Source: Pontiellaceae bacterium B1224
Lineage (GTDB): Bacteria; Verrucomicrobiota; Kiritimatiellia; Kiritimatiellales; Pontiellaceae
Direction of reading: 5' to 3'
DNA: 64,000 bases
NCBI GenBank assembly: GCA_029432815.1
Contig: JAROBA010000001.1
Location: 1 to 64,000, forward strand
The position numbers and the translations under genes are program-made. The notes below the pieces were generated by a model. That model was not told the DNA's origin. It was given only the letters and a program-made list of their open reading frames with translations, and made no database searches. Positions 17,993 through 26,247 of the stretch are shown here, piece by piece (the first letter of the stretch is position 1; every line of letters starts with the position of its first letter).

Positions 17993-18034
17993 AAGCTCCC
18001 TGATCAGACATAACACTCTGACAGGGAGCTTTTT
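17993..18034 (+). terminator. intrinsic terminator after tRNA-Tyr
   Basis: Ten-base arms AAGCTCCCTG and CAGGGAGCTT around a 19-base loop, followed by a T-run. Confidence 0.85.
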
Positions 18035-18251
18035 ACGTTTACATACAAGCAAAGACAAAAGCGCTCTATTTTCAGCCGATGGGCACAGAAAAAGGCACAG
18101 TTAAAAAAGCGCAATAATATTCATCAAATCGCTTTCAATCGTTTTACCCCTTCGCTGAGCGCAGTATTCTCATTAATATGCTGATCCGCTTGCCGTTGTT
18201 CTTCAATCCTTATGAGATGTTGAGGAATTTGCACTATGGGGATTATTGAGT

Positions 18252-18428
18252 ATGGATACGAAGTTTTCGGGGTTGCCTGCGTTTATCTGGTCGGTTGCTG
18301 ATCTGCTGAGGGGTGAGCTTAAACAGAATCAGTATGGACGGATCATTCTGCCTTTGACCTTGTTGAGGCGTTTGGAGTGTGTTCTTGAGCCAACGAAGAC
18401 GAACGTGCTGGCTCAGACGGATATTTGA
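18252..18428 (+). pseudogene. hsdM: hsdM N-terminal fragment (type I restriction-modification)
   Basis: The 58-residue frame starts [21 protein letters not shown] and continues with [22 protein letters not shown], matching the N-terminal helical domain of type I methyltransferase HsdM subunits. It then stops, and no SAM-binding domain, hsdS or hsdR follows. The stop lies inside one copy of an imperfect direct repeat (18424-18450, second copy 18530-18556), so deletion or element insertion probably broke the gene. It lies 264 bases from tRNA-Tyr. The flanking 18037-18251 shows no other gene that I can support. Confidence 0.75.
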
Positions 18429-18556
18429 CGCATAAAACACCGTAAGTCCGCTCGAGCGGAAGACCGGGCGGAACCGATCTCTCCATGACGGCGGGCTGAA
18501 ACTTCCAACCTTTGGAAAACCCCAACGCATTTGACGCATGAAACAGCGCAAAGCCG
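18424..18556. repeat. imperfect direct repeat plus palindrome copy after broken hsdM
   Basis: TTTGACGCATAAAACACCG (18424) and TTTGACGCATGAAACAGCG (18530) agree at 17 of 19 bases and then diverge. An exact copy of the 15-bp palindrome (18503-18517) lies between them and another (18603-18617) follows. The element may be a remnant of a dispersed repeat that ended the hsdM frame. Confidence 0.55.
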
Positions 18557-18658
18557 GCCATTCGCGCGTCCGGCTTTATGCCTTGTAAATTTAACGATTT
18601 TTTTCCAGACATTGGAAAATAATCCCCTATGTTGATTTTTGTTTACAAGGGGATATGC

Positions 18659-19060
18659 ATGTCCACGGGGTTTAAAGGGAAGTTTCATCGGCAGAATATT
18701 CTTTCGCGTTTCGCGAAGGATTTGGTTCGGCGTTCCCGCTCGCATTGCGAACTGTGCGATAAGCACGGGGTGAAACTCGACGTCTATGAATTGCTCCCGC
18801 TGGAAGAAGAGCCTTATGTTAACGGCTGTATTTTCATCTGCGAGGGTTGCCGCAAGCAGATTGAGAATCCGAAAAAAATAATTCCTTCCATGTGGCGCTG
18901 TTTGAACAACTCGCTTTATTCCGAGGTGCCGGCGGTTCAGGTGATGGCTTTTCGGATGCTTCACCGACTGGCTGAAAAAAAAGAGCATTGGGCCGAGGAG
19001 CTGATCGAACATGCCTATCTGGACCCCGAGCTGGAAGAATGGGCGAATCAGGCGGAATAA
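18659..19060 (+). CDS. PhnA-like zinc-ribbon protein
   Basis: A 133-residue cytoplasmic protein. Two CxxC pairs (Cys30/33 in CELCDKHG and Cys61/64 in CEGCRKQ) form a probable zinc ribbon, followed by WRCLNNSLYSEVPAVQVMAFRML as in PhnA-domain proteins. The family's link to phosphonate use is historical and not proven for these homologues. I chose ATG 18659 with AAGGGGAT upstream; the in-frame start at 18629 lacks a ribosome site. The gene converges on an unknown minus-strand gene seven bases away. Confidence 0.8.
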   Translation: MSTGFKGKFHRQNILSRFAKDLVRRSRSHCELCDKHGVKLDVYELLPLEEEPYVNGCIFICEGCRKQIENPKKIIPSMWRCLNNSLYSEVPAVQVMAFRMLHRLAEKKEHWAEELIEHAYLDPELEEWANQAE

Positions 19061-19067
19061 GCCGTTC

Positions 19068-19517
19068 TTAATTTTCCAGACCTTGGAAAATTCCGGTCAT
19101 ACGCCCTGTCAGCTCGGACCCATCCACTTTTACCGCATCGAGCAGCAGCTTTTCATCCCCGCGAAGCGCCACTGTACTCAGCCAGGCGGCAGACATTCCT
19201 TCCCGGCTTTCTGCGATCAGCACCAGTGAATCGGCTACTGCATCTGAGTCTATATTCCGAGCGGTTGCTTCGGCAATATGAATGAAGGCATAGCCGTTTC
19301 GTTCGGTCAGCATCAGCTTCAATTCCCGTACCATCTCATCTTTATCCATGCCGGCAATCGGAATGACTTCCATTAACCCATCGTCATTAAAGATGAAAAA
19401 GATTTCCACATGGGTCCCCGCTTCCAGAAATTGTCGGCGGGACTCTTCGTTCAACATTTCGATCCATTGATTCAGTGATCCGGCACGATCTTCTTTGTTC
19501 CATTCCGGTGGCTGCAT
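19068..19517 (-). CDS. conserved-looking protein of unknown function
   Basis: The 149-residue soluble protein begins MQPPEWNKEDRAG and contains AGTHVEIFFIFNDDGLMEVIPI and YAFIHIAEATARN. I do not recognise the family; it resembles small globular housekeeping proteins rather than anything secreted. Its extreme C-terminus, GIFQGLEN, is encoded by an exact palindrome copy (19074-19088), so the repeat forms the end of the gene. Convergent with the PhnA-like gene and divergent from the ROK regulator. Confidence 0.65.
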   Translation of the reverse strand: MQPPEWNKEDRAGSLNQWIEMLNEESRRQFLEAGTHVEIFFIFNDDGLMEVIPIAGMDKDEMVRELKLMLTERNGYAFIHIAEATARNIDSDAVADSLVLIAESREGMSAAWLSTVALRGDEKLLLDAVKVDGSELTGRMTGIFQGLEN

Positions 19518-19630
19518 AAAAATTTCCTTATTGCGGTCAAACAGAAGATGACTTCCACCCGTTAGAAATCGCTTCTGTTTCGACCTGCTTTTCGCATATA
19601 GTCTTAACTTGAAACATTCAGGGAGCGGGC

Positions 19631-20815
19631 ATGCAACGGGTAAGTGATAAAAAAGCAGATCAGGTGACGGTTCGGCGTTTTAATATGTCGGCGATTCTTA
19701 AGCTACTGAGAGAACGCGGCACACTGGCCCGCGCGGATCTGGCCAAAGAGCTGGGTATGACCCGCAACACGGCCTCGAATATCGTGACGGATCTGCTGCA
19801 GGCCGGCCTGGTGGTGGAGACTGAATTCCGGCGATCGGGCGCAGGGCGCCCCGGTCTGCTGCTGGAACTGGCACCGAATGGCGGATTTGCGGTGGGTGCG
19901 GAAATCGATATTAACCGGATCATTGTTATTGCCGCCGATTTCAACGGGGAAATTTTATGGGAGCAGTCCTCCGGCATATCGCCCTCCAAGCCGAAGGACG
20001 ACTGCATTCGAGAAGCGGAACAACTGGTTCAGGATGCCCTCGACTGGGGAAAGGGCGAAGGGCTTAAACCTCTGGGAATCGGACTCGGGCTGGCGGGCCT
20101 GGTGGATTCCGAAAACGGAATGCTCACCTATGCTCCGACACTGAACTGGACTCATGTTCCTTTCAGGAGCATGTGGGAAGAACGATTTGAACTCCCGATA
20201 TATATCGACAACGAAGCCAATACGTCCGCTCTGGGCTACCACACCTATTCGGATCGCTCCAAGGCCAAAAACCTCGCCTATCTCAGCATCGGGGTGGGCA
20301 TGGCCGCAGGTCTCATGCTCGAGGGTCATCTCTTCCATGGCAGCAACGGGTTTGCCGGCCAGGCCGGCCATATGAAAATTCGAACCGATGGTGTAAACTG
20401 CACATGCGGGGATAAAGGCTGCTGGGTTACTGAAGTGAGTATTACCGCTCTTTCGCGCAAAGCAGACCTGCCGGATCTGGATCTCCGTTCGGTGGCGCAG
20501 TTGCTGCGGGAGCACGATGCAAAGCTGCTTGAGGTGTCAGATGAAATGGCTGAAATGCTCGGGCTGGGTATTGCGAATCTGGTGAACCTGTTCAACCTCG
20601 ACACGGTTGTGCTGGGCGGTGCGATGCGGCCGGTGCTTCCCTATATGCTGGAAAAAACGCGAGCCGTTGTGGATCAGCGGGCACTGAAGCAGCCGAGAGC
20701 CAACATGCGCATTAAGGTTACGGGGCGGGATAATGACAGCGTGTTCGGCGCAGCCTGTCTCGTGCTCGACACCATTATGAACGATCCGGTGCCGCTGGTT
20801 CGTTCGCTGATTTAA
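19631..20815 (+). CDS. ROK-family transcriptional regulator (NagC/XylR type)
   Basis: A 394-residue protein. An N-terminal winged helix-turn-helix (about residues 15-75, RADLAKELGMTRNTASNIVTDLL) is fused to a ROK sugar-kinase-like domain. The zinc motif CTCGDKGCW and the ATP-site-like YLSIGVGMAAG are visible. ROK proteins of this length usually repress sugar-use operons and release DNA on binding a sugar or sugar phosphate. The adjacent genes do not reveal the ligand. The 3' end overlaps the converging tatA by 41 bases. Confidence 0.9.
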   Translation: MQRVSDKKADQVTVRRFNMSAILKLLRERGTLARADLAKELGMTRNTASNIVTDLLQAGLVVETEFRRSGAGRPGLLLELAPNGGFAVGAEIDINRIIVIAADFNGEILWEQSSGISPSKPKDDCIREAEQLVQDALDWGKGEGLKPLGIGLGLAGLVDSENGMLTYAPTLNWTHVPFRSMWEERFELPIYIDNEANTSALGYHTYSDRSKAKNLAYLSIGVGMAAGLMLEGHLFHGSNGFAGQAGHMKIRTDGVNCTCGDKGCWVTEVSITALSRKADLPDLDLRSVAQLLREHDAKLLEVSDEMAEMLGLGIANLVNLFNLDTVVLGGAMRPVLPYMLEKTRAVVDQRALKQPRANMRIKVTGRDNDSVFGAACLVLDTIMNDPVPLVRSLI

Positions 20816-21074
20816 TTTCAGATTCTTTCACCTTTTCTGCGGCAGGTCCGGCTTCTTCCCGAATGTCTTCGGTTGCCGCTTTGTGCATATCTTTTTCTAC
20901 ATCCCGGATTTCGCGTTCGAGATCTTCCTTCCCTTTTTTAAATTCGCCCAGGCTGCGTCCGAGCGCCCGGGAAAGCTCCGGGAGTTTTTTTGCACCGAAG
21001 AGAAGGAGAAACACGAATAGCACGAGCAGCACTTCAGATCCACCGGGCAAACCGGCAAAGGCAACAGCATTCAA
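20775..21074 (-). CDS. tatA: twin-arginine translocase subunit TatA/E
   Basis: A 99-residue protein with one N-terminal membrane helix (about residues 13-30), then the amphipathic helix FGAKKLPELSRALGRSLGEFKKG and a charged tail, all typical of TatA. It would form the pore-like component that exports folded proteins. TatB and TatC are not in the window. It lies downstream of a lipoprotein and a secreted protease on the same strand. The 3' end overlaps the ROK gene. Confidence 0.92.
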   Translation of the reverse strand: MNAVAFAGLPGGSEVLLVLFVFLLLFGAKKLPELSRALGRSLGEFKKGKEDLEREIRDVEKDMHKAATEDIREEAGPAAEKVKESEIKSANEPAAPDRS

Positions 21075-21089
21075 AGCATCGGCTCCTGA

Positions 21090-21545
21090 TTAAAATGTTT
21101 GAGGCTCTGCGGTCGATCCGGGACTGTAGAGCATAAAAATTTCTGTTGGGCCGCTCCCCTGCACCGCCCGAATCTCGATAACGTCTAATTTTTTTTCGGC
21201 AATCAATCGGAACGAGTGCGCTTCAATTTCCATTTTAGTCGTTTCCCAACCATTGGCATCCAGCTGATCCATAAACCGGCGACGGGTGTCTGAGAGACTC
21301 AGATAGGTTTTCAGCCCGGCTCCGATCAGTTCGGTTTCCGGTACACGTCCATGCTGATTCAGCTCAAACCCTTCCATCATCAGATATTCCGGAAAAAGGA
21401 GTATCTCCGGACGCAACCCCGGTTCCAGATATTCCATAGCCGCAGACGGATCAACCACCGGTTTCGGAGCCGTTAACGGTTGATATGTGTTACAACCGGA
21501 CAACAGGATAATACATCCAAAAATATAGAGCGTTCTGCACTTCAT
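21090..21545 (-). CDS. putative lipoprotein
   Basis: A 151-residue protein with a lipobox LLSGC (lipidated Cys18) after a short signal peptide, so it is likely anchored in a membrane. The mature part (YLEPGLRPEILLFPEYLMMEG and GWETTKMEIEAHSFRLIAEKK) is not recognised. I chose the ATG at 21545 because it gives the lipoprotein signal and begins one base after the protease stop, implying coupled translation. The frame is open upstream inside the protease gene. Confidence 0.75.
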   Translation of the reverse strand: MKCRTLYIFGCIILLSGCNTYQPLTAPKPVVDPSAAMEYLEPGLRPEILLFPEYLMMEGFELNQHGRVPETELIGAGLKTYLSLSDTRRRFMDQLDANGWETTKMEIEAHSFRLIAEKKLDVIEIRAVQGSGPTEIFMLYSPGSTAEPQTF

Positions 21546-21546
21546 A

Positions 21547-23064
21547 TTACATAACCGCTTTAATGCGCTGACCCAGATTTTTTTCAGACTCAAGCGAACG
21601 TACGAGCTCGCTGGCCATTTCATCCAGCGGCTCCGCACTTTCCTTCAGGTAGTCACTCATCCATCTATAGCCGGCAAGATCGTCGTGAACCTTTTTGGCT
21701 TTTCCGAGCATGGTGGTCCGAATGTGATAGTCAAGACTCTGCAGTTTACTGGTGCTTACCAATGATTTCGGATTGGAGATTTTGGCCAATTCCTTTTTAT
21801 CGAAATCCTCATTTCTAACAAGCCCCACGAACTCCTGATAATTTCGATTGAACGCTTTCACCATCAAACGGATTTCTTCTTCTGTTTTCGGAAAGTGGAA
21901 TTCATACGGAGCGGAAACGCGGTCGCTTCGTGAAGAATAACTTGAAAGGATTTGCCGGGCTGAAGCCTCATAATCTTCGTCTCCGTTCCAGTATTCGACC
22001 AGGATATGCATGATTTGCAGAATGTTCCTGGTATCCGCAATCAGGTAGGTCTGATTCAAAAACGCCCGCATATCAACCTTCACCCAACCATCGTCCGGAA
22101 TACGCACGCCATAACGCCGTGTTTTCCCGAAGCGGGTTCCTCTGAAAATCTGTTTGCGCTCATCCTCTTTATCAAACTTGAGTCCAAAAGCAACATAGGT
22201 GGCAACCCCCAGCACCCGGCCCTCAAAATCAAGAATCGGGCTGCCGCTGTTACCGGAAACAATGTCGGCATCGACTTCAATATCGTACGGACCAACCCCC
22301 AGCACTTCACCGCGCAGCTCTGTTGCAACATTTCCGCCGGCGCTGTTACCATATATCGCAATCTCCTGGCCGATGTAGGGCGGTTTTTCCGCCAGATTCA
22401 GCACACCAAGTTGTTTGTTTTTTTTCAGATTCAATTCAAAACGCACCAGGTCTCGAGTGCGACTGAATTCAAAACGGTCGAACTTCACCGGGCCGCCATG
22501 CATAGAGAGCAGCTCCAGCTGAGTGGCCCCCATGAAATTATGCTGATTGCTGAACAGATAGGTTTTACCATCCTGCTCAGCAACAAAAGCGGACCCCCGA
22601 CCTACGCCCGTTTCAACAAAAACCAGGGCCGCATCCACATCGCTGAACTGAACGCCTTTCCCATCATCCTCTTCCTCTTCCGGTTCCTCCACAACATTAA
22701 CTGTGGCAACCTCGACCATGCTGTCATCTCCCAGGAACGCAATGGTGCCGTCAAACCCCAGCACCGTACCCGTTGAAACCGCCACCGCATTAAGAGCTTC
22801 GAGCATATTCATGTTTTCAAACGAAATACTGATCTTGCGTGTATCCACCCCATCAACGCGGGCCTGAATTGCAAAACTTCCAAGGATTGGAATACCGCTG
22901 TTCTGCGCCTCCCTTTCCAAACGCTGGAAAATATATGTGGTCGGCATGCGCACAAATTCGCCCGGCGGCGCATTCACTTTTTGAAGCGCATCCTCAACTT
23001 CACCACCGAGAACATTCAGTCCCGCCAGTAGGGTCAGCAAAAAAGTAAGCATCCGTTTGATCAT
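21547..23064 (-). CDS. secreted trypsin-like serine protease with STN-like N-terminus
   Basis: A 505-residue exported protein. The catalytic triad is visible as His175 (SNQHNF), Asp205 (TRDLVRF) and Ser273 (SGNSGSP), as in trypsin/HtrA-like proteases. There is no PDZ domain. After the signal peptide, residues 40-115 (ISISFENMNMLEALNAVAVSTG) resemble the secretin/TonB short N-terminal (STN) fold, followed by an acidic linker EEPEEEEDD. Start 23064 follows GGAG. The C-terminal 200 residues are helical and unassigned. Followed directly by the lipoprotein gene, which may be a partner. Palindromes at 22878 and 22915 (FQRLE). Confidence 0.8.
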   Translation of the reverse strand: MIKRMLTFLLTLLAGLNVLGGEVEDALQKVNAPPGEFVRMPTTYIFQRLEREAQNSGIPILGSFAIQARVDGVDTRKISISFENMNMLEALNAVAVSTGTVLGFDGTIAFLGDDSMVEVATVNVVEEPEEEEDDGKGVQFSDVDAALVFVETGVGRGSAFVAEQDGKTYLFSNQHNFMGATQLELLSMHGGPVKFDRFEFSRTRDLVRFELNLKKNKQLGVLNLAEKPPYIGQEIAIYGNSAGGNVATELRGEVLGVGPYDIEVDADIVSGNSGSPILDFEGRVLGVATYVAFGLKFDKEDERKQIFRGTRFGKTRRYGVRIPDDGWVKVDMRAFLNQTYLIADTRNILQIMHILVEYWNGDEDYEASARQILSSYSSRSDRVSAPYEFHFPKTEEEIRLMVKAFNRNYQEFVGLVRNEDFDKKELAKISNPKSLVSTSKLQSLDYHIRTTMLGKAKKVHDDLAGYRWMSDYLKESAEPLDEMASELVRSLESEKNLGQRIKAVM

Positions 23065-23310
23065 AGTACTCCGTAAAATTACCTGCCGTTTTAAGAAATA
23101 ACGGTGAAATGTAGTTAATTCAGACATCCGATACAAGTTTTCGGCACCCACAAGACCCGCTTAACGTTCGGACGGAATCCACAATTCGTCCTTCACCGCT
23201 GCGGTTTTATACGAAAAAGAACAACAGGAGAGCCCGGTTTTTATTGAGCTTTAACATGTTCTGAACGGTACCTTCCAGCTCAGCTGAATACAAGCATCTG
23301 TAATTCAACA
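23065..23310. other. intergenic stretch between protease and lysC
   Basis: About 250 bases upstream of the protease gene. I see no ORF or RNA gene here. It presumably contains the protease promoter; no convincing -35/-10 pair stands out. Confidence 0.3.
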
Positions 23311-23342
23311 AAAAGGCCGGCTTCCAGAGATTGGAACCGGCC
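23311..23342 (-). terminator. lysC terminator built on the palindrome
   Basis: On the minus strand GGCCGG-TTCCA, a five-base loop and TGGAA-GCCGGCC are followed by TTTTT. The inner arms are an exact palindrome copy (23322-23336); a second copy (23351-23365) lies between it and the lysC stop. So the dispersed palindrome forms part of an intrinsic terminator. Confidence 0.8.
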
Positions 23343-23369
23343 CCGTACTTTTCCAATGTTTGGAAACAT

Positions 23370-24716
23370 CTACCCGAAAAAAGCTTTGCCCAATGCCTGA
23401 ACCGCTTTCACACGATCCACATCTTTCACGGCAAACATCATGCTGATTTCAGATGCACCCTGATTGATCATTTCCAGATTCACACCGGCCTCGCGAAATG
23501 CGCCGGTGGCATTGGCGGCCATACCCGGTGTGTAATGCATACCTTCGCCGACCACCATAATCATGGAAAGCCCGTGTTCAATCTGAATATTATCAGGACA
23601 AAGCTCCGTTCTGATTCGCTCCAACACGGACGCTTCCTTGCTGCCCATTTCAGCGGAACGCAGAATGACCGACATGTTATCGATTCCAGACGGCGTATGC
23701 TCATAGGAGATTTCTTCATCTTCCAATATCTGGAGCAGTCGGCGCCCGAAACCGACTTCCCGGTTCATCATATACTTGTCGATGTAAACAGCGCAGAACC
23801 CGTCGGCACTGGAAATACCAACCACAGAACCATGTTCCGGATCGCGCTTCGGGACCACCATGGTGCCGGGCGCAGAAGGATTATTGGTGTTCTTGATGCA
23901 GATCGGAATCTGGTGCTGAACGGCCGGAATGATCGCCTCATCATGAAACACACCGAATCCGGCATAGGCCAGTTCCCGCATTTCGCGATAGGTCATGCAG
24001 TCAATGGCCGGCGGATTGTCAATTACCCGTGGGTCCATGGCGCAAACCGAATCCACATCGGTAAAGTTTTCATACACCTCGGCCTTCACGGCCGCCGCCA
24101 GAATGGCGCCGGTAATGTCAGACCCGCCGCGCGGGAATGTCGCCACGTCGCCGGCTTTGGTACAGCCGAAGAAGCCCGGGAAAATTATAATTTTATCGGT
24201 GTCCTTGAGCAAAGCCAGCTTTTCAAATGATTCAGGAAGTACCTCGGCATTTCCGAATTCATCGGAAAGCAGCATTCCTGCTTCGCCCGGATTCATATAG
24301 ATCGCCGGATGTCCGGCCTTCGTGAAGGCCTCCGCGATCACCTTCGCATTATTATCTTCGCCGGACGCTTTCATGGTGTCCATGAACTGAAGCTCGTTGG
24401 CACCGCGGTTTTCAATCCGATCGCGCAGATCAGCTTCGATGGTTGCCACCACCTCGGCAGAGAGTTCCAAATCAACCTGAATTTCAGCATAACGGCCGAC
24501 CACATCTTTAAGAGCTTGCTCATAGTCCGCACCGCCCAAAACCTGATGCGCCAGCGCAATCAGCAGGTCGGTTACTTTTGTGTCATCGCTACTGCGTTTC
24601 CCAGGCGCTGAAACCACAACAATTCGACGATCTGCATCGGCCGTCACGATTTCAATAATCTTGGAAATCTGCTCCGCATTCGCCACAGAAGACCCACCGA
24701 ACTTTACTACTTTCAT
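23370..24716 (-). CDS. lysC: aspartate kinase
   Basis: Phosphorylates aspartate, the first step to lysine, threonine and methionine. The 448-residue protein shows VKFGGSSV (about residues 4-11), the GRGGSDITGA-type substrate segment (FPRGGSDIT) and two C-terminal ACT domains for allosteric control. Monofunctional, with no fused homoserine dehydrogenase; hom lies just upstream. I prefer the ATG at 24716 after GGTGA over the one at 24728. Cytoplasmic. A palindromic element separates it from hom, and a terminator follows. Confidence 0.95.
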   Translation of the reverse strand: MKVVKFGGSSVANAEQISKIIEIVTADADRRIVVVSAPGKRSSDDTKVTDLLIALAHQVLGGADYEQALKDVVGRYAEIQVDLELSAEVVATIEADLRDRIENRGANELQFMDTMKASGEDNNAKVIAEAFTKAGHPAIYMNPGEAGMLLSDEFGNAEVLPESFEKLALLKDTDKIIIFPGFFGCTKAGDVATFPRGGSDITGAILAAAVKAEVYENFTDVDSVCAMDPRVIDNPPAIDCMTYREMRELAYAGFGVFHDEAIIPAVQHQIPICIKNTNNPSAPGTMVVPKRDPEHGSVVGISSADGFCAVYIDKYMMNREVGFGRRLLQILEDEEISYEHTPSGIDNMSVILRSAEMGSKEASVLERIRTELCPDNIQIEHGLSMIMVVGEGMHYTPGMAANATGAFREAGVNLEMINQGASEISMMFAVKDVDRVKAVQALGKAFFG

Positions 24717-24732
24717 CTTATTCACCATTTTT

Positions 24733-24806
24733 TAAACACAAAGGCACGAAACACACTAAGCACTTCACTTAGAGCTCCTTTGAGTCCTTTGTGCCTTAGT
24801 GTTAAA
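24733..24806. repeat. intergenic palindromic element, AACACAAAGGCAC type
   Basis: Arms AACACAAAGGCAC and GTGCCTTAGTGTT match at 12 of 13 positions around an inner ACTTCACTTAGAG centre. It lies between hom and lysC. The copy at 34340-34388 shares GGCAC and AACACTAAG. The layout suggests a REP/MITE-like family. Confidence 0.65.
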
Positions 24807-24810
24807 TATT

Positions 24811-26112
24811 TTATTCGAAATCTTCAAGGCGCATGCGGATGGGCGCGCAGCAGGACACATCCAGCGCTTCGATCTCTGCTATGGCGGCCACAAATTCAGA
24901 TTCTTTCGCTTCCTGCGTCAGGATCACAACGGGGGCCGCGCCGCTGGCATGAACTTCTTTTTGAACGACCGATGCGATACTGATGTTGTGCGCACCGAAA
25001 ATATTCATGACCTTGGCCATGGAACCCGGCTTATCTTCCAGACAGAGGCGGATATAACAACGCTTCTCAATATTCTCAGCGGAGCAATAGGTGAGGGTTT
25101 CCTTCTGCAGCATCATCGTAACGCTGACCGGAACCCCCTTGCCGCTGAGCTTGTCAGAAGCGGCTTCCATAATGTCGCCGATCACGGCGCTGCCGGTCGG
25201 CAGGCGGCCTGCTCCGCGACCGTAATACATGGTATCGTCCACAATATCGCCCTTCACAAAAACCGCATTAAATGAGTCTGCCACCGAAGCAATCATATGC
25301 CCTTTCGGCACCAGCGTCGGTTCAACAGAAAGCTCAACTTCACCGTCGTTGTCTTTAATGATGGCGAGGAGTTTAATCTGATAACCCAGTTCATCCGCAT
25401 TCGCAATTTCGGAAGCTTCCAATCCCCGGATACCTTTGGTCGGGCAGGCATCCATCGGAACCGGGGCGCCGTAGGCCATGGAGGCCAGCACCACCGCTTT
25501 GTGCGCCGTATCGATCCCGTCGATATCCAGATCCGGCGGTGTTTCCGCATAACCAAGCGCCTGGGCATCGGCCAGAATCTCGTCAAACGGCAGCCCTTCG
25601 CGCTCCATACGGGTCAGGATATAGTTGCAGGTTCCGTTCAGGATTCCATAAATACTTTCAATCTGGTTGCCGATCAGGCCGGCGCGCTGGGAACGAAGAA
25701 TCGGAATGCCACCACCAACCGCTGCTTCATAATAGATGCCCGTATTATTTTCGCGGGCGACTTTATAGATCTCTTCACCGTGATCGGCCAACAGCGCTTT
25801 ATTCGCAGTAATCACCGGTTTACCCTGCTTCAGGGCTTCCAGCGTAAATGTGCGCGCAATCGTGGTTCCGCCCACCAGCTCAACAATCACGTCAATATTT
25901 TCATCGGTAATAACGGACATGGCATCGGTCGTCAGGACCCCGGCTTCCACCGTCAGCCCGCGGTCGGTCGTAATGTCGAGGTCGGCAATTTTAGCCACCA
26001 CCGGTGCAATGCCGGTTCGCTCGGCCATCAAGGCCCCGTTTTTCTGAATTCCTTCAACTACGCCGGCGCCAACGGTGCCGAATCCGAGAATACCAATTCT
26101 AATATCTTTCAT
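24811..26112 (-). CDS. hom: homoserine dehydrogenase
   Basis: Reduces aspartate semialdehyde to homoserine with NAD(P)H. The 433-residue protein has the Rossmann motif GFGTVGAGV (about 8-16), the catalytic-domain segments YYEAAVGGGIPI and NGTCNYILTRM, and a C-terminal ACT domain (from about 350) for threonine feedback. Start 26112 follows AGGAATGG. It lies upstream of lysC on the same strand, so the two pathway genes are probably co-transcribed across the palindromic element. Confidence 0.95.
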   Translation of the reverse strand: MKDIRIGILGFGTVGAGVVEGIQKNGALMAERTGIAPVVAKIADLDITTDRGLTVEAGVLTTDAMSVITDENIDVIVELVGGTTIARTFTLEALKQGKPVITANKALLADHGEEIYKVARENNTGIYYEAAVGGGIPILRSQRAGLIGNQIESIYGILNGTCNYILTRMEREGLPFDEILADAQALGYAETPPDLDIDGIDTAHKAVVLASMAYGAPVPMDACPTKGIRGLEASEIANADELGYQIKLLAIIKDNDGEVELSVEPTLVPKGHMIASVADSFNAVFVKGDIVDDTMYYGRGAGRLPTGSAVIGDIMEAASDKLSGKGVPVSVTMMLQKETLTYCSAENIEKRCYIRLCLEDKPGSMAKVMNIFGAHNISIASVVQKEVHASGAAPVVILTQEAKESEFVAAIAEIEALDVSCCAPIRMRLEDFE

Positions 26113-26191
26113 AAGTCCATTCCTGTTACTGAAAAAACGAAGCGCAACCATAGTCATTTGCCTAATCGACTCAAGCCAAAAGCCCCATATT

Positions 26192-26224
26192 AAAAAGGGA
26201 TTCCAATGATTGGAATCCCTTTTG
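26192..26224 (-). terminator. uppP terminator built on the palindrome
   Basis: AAAAGGGATTCCA, a five-base loop and TGGAATCCCTTTTT on the minus strand form a strong stem with T-run; the centre is the exact palindrome copy 26201-26215. It lies 24 bases after the uppP stop and could act on both strands. Confidence 0.85.
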
Positions 26225-26247
26225 ATTAGCTGTATTCAGATCGAGGC

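Noticed and set aside
18124-18245. Minus-strand gene tail ending KRLKAI next to hsdM
   Set aside because: The frame is open, but I could not tie it to any family and its upstream part is antisense to the hsdM fragment.
24717-24810. Lysine riboswitch upstream of lysC
   Set aside because: The gap to hom is under 100 bases and is filled by a simple palindromic repeat; no lysine-aptamer elements are seen.
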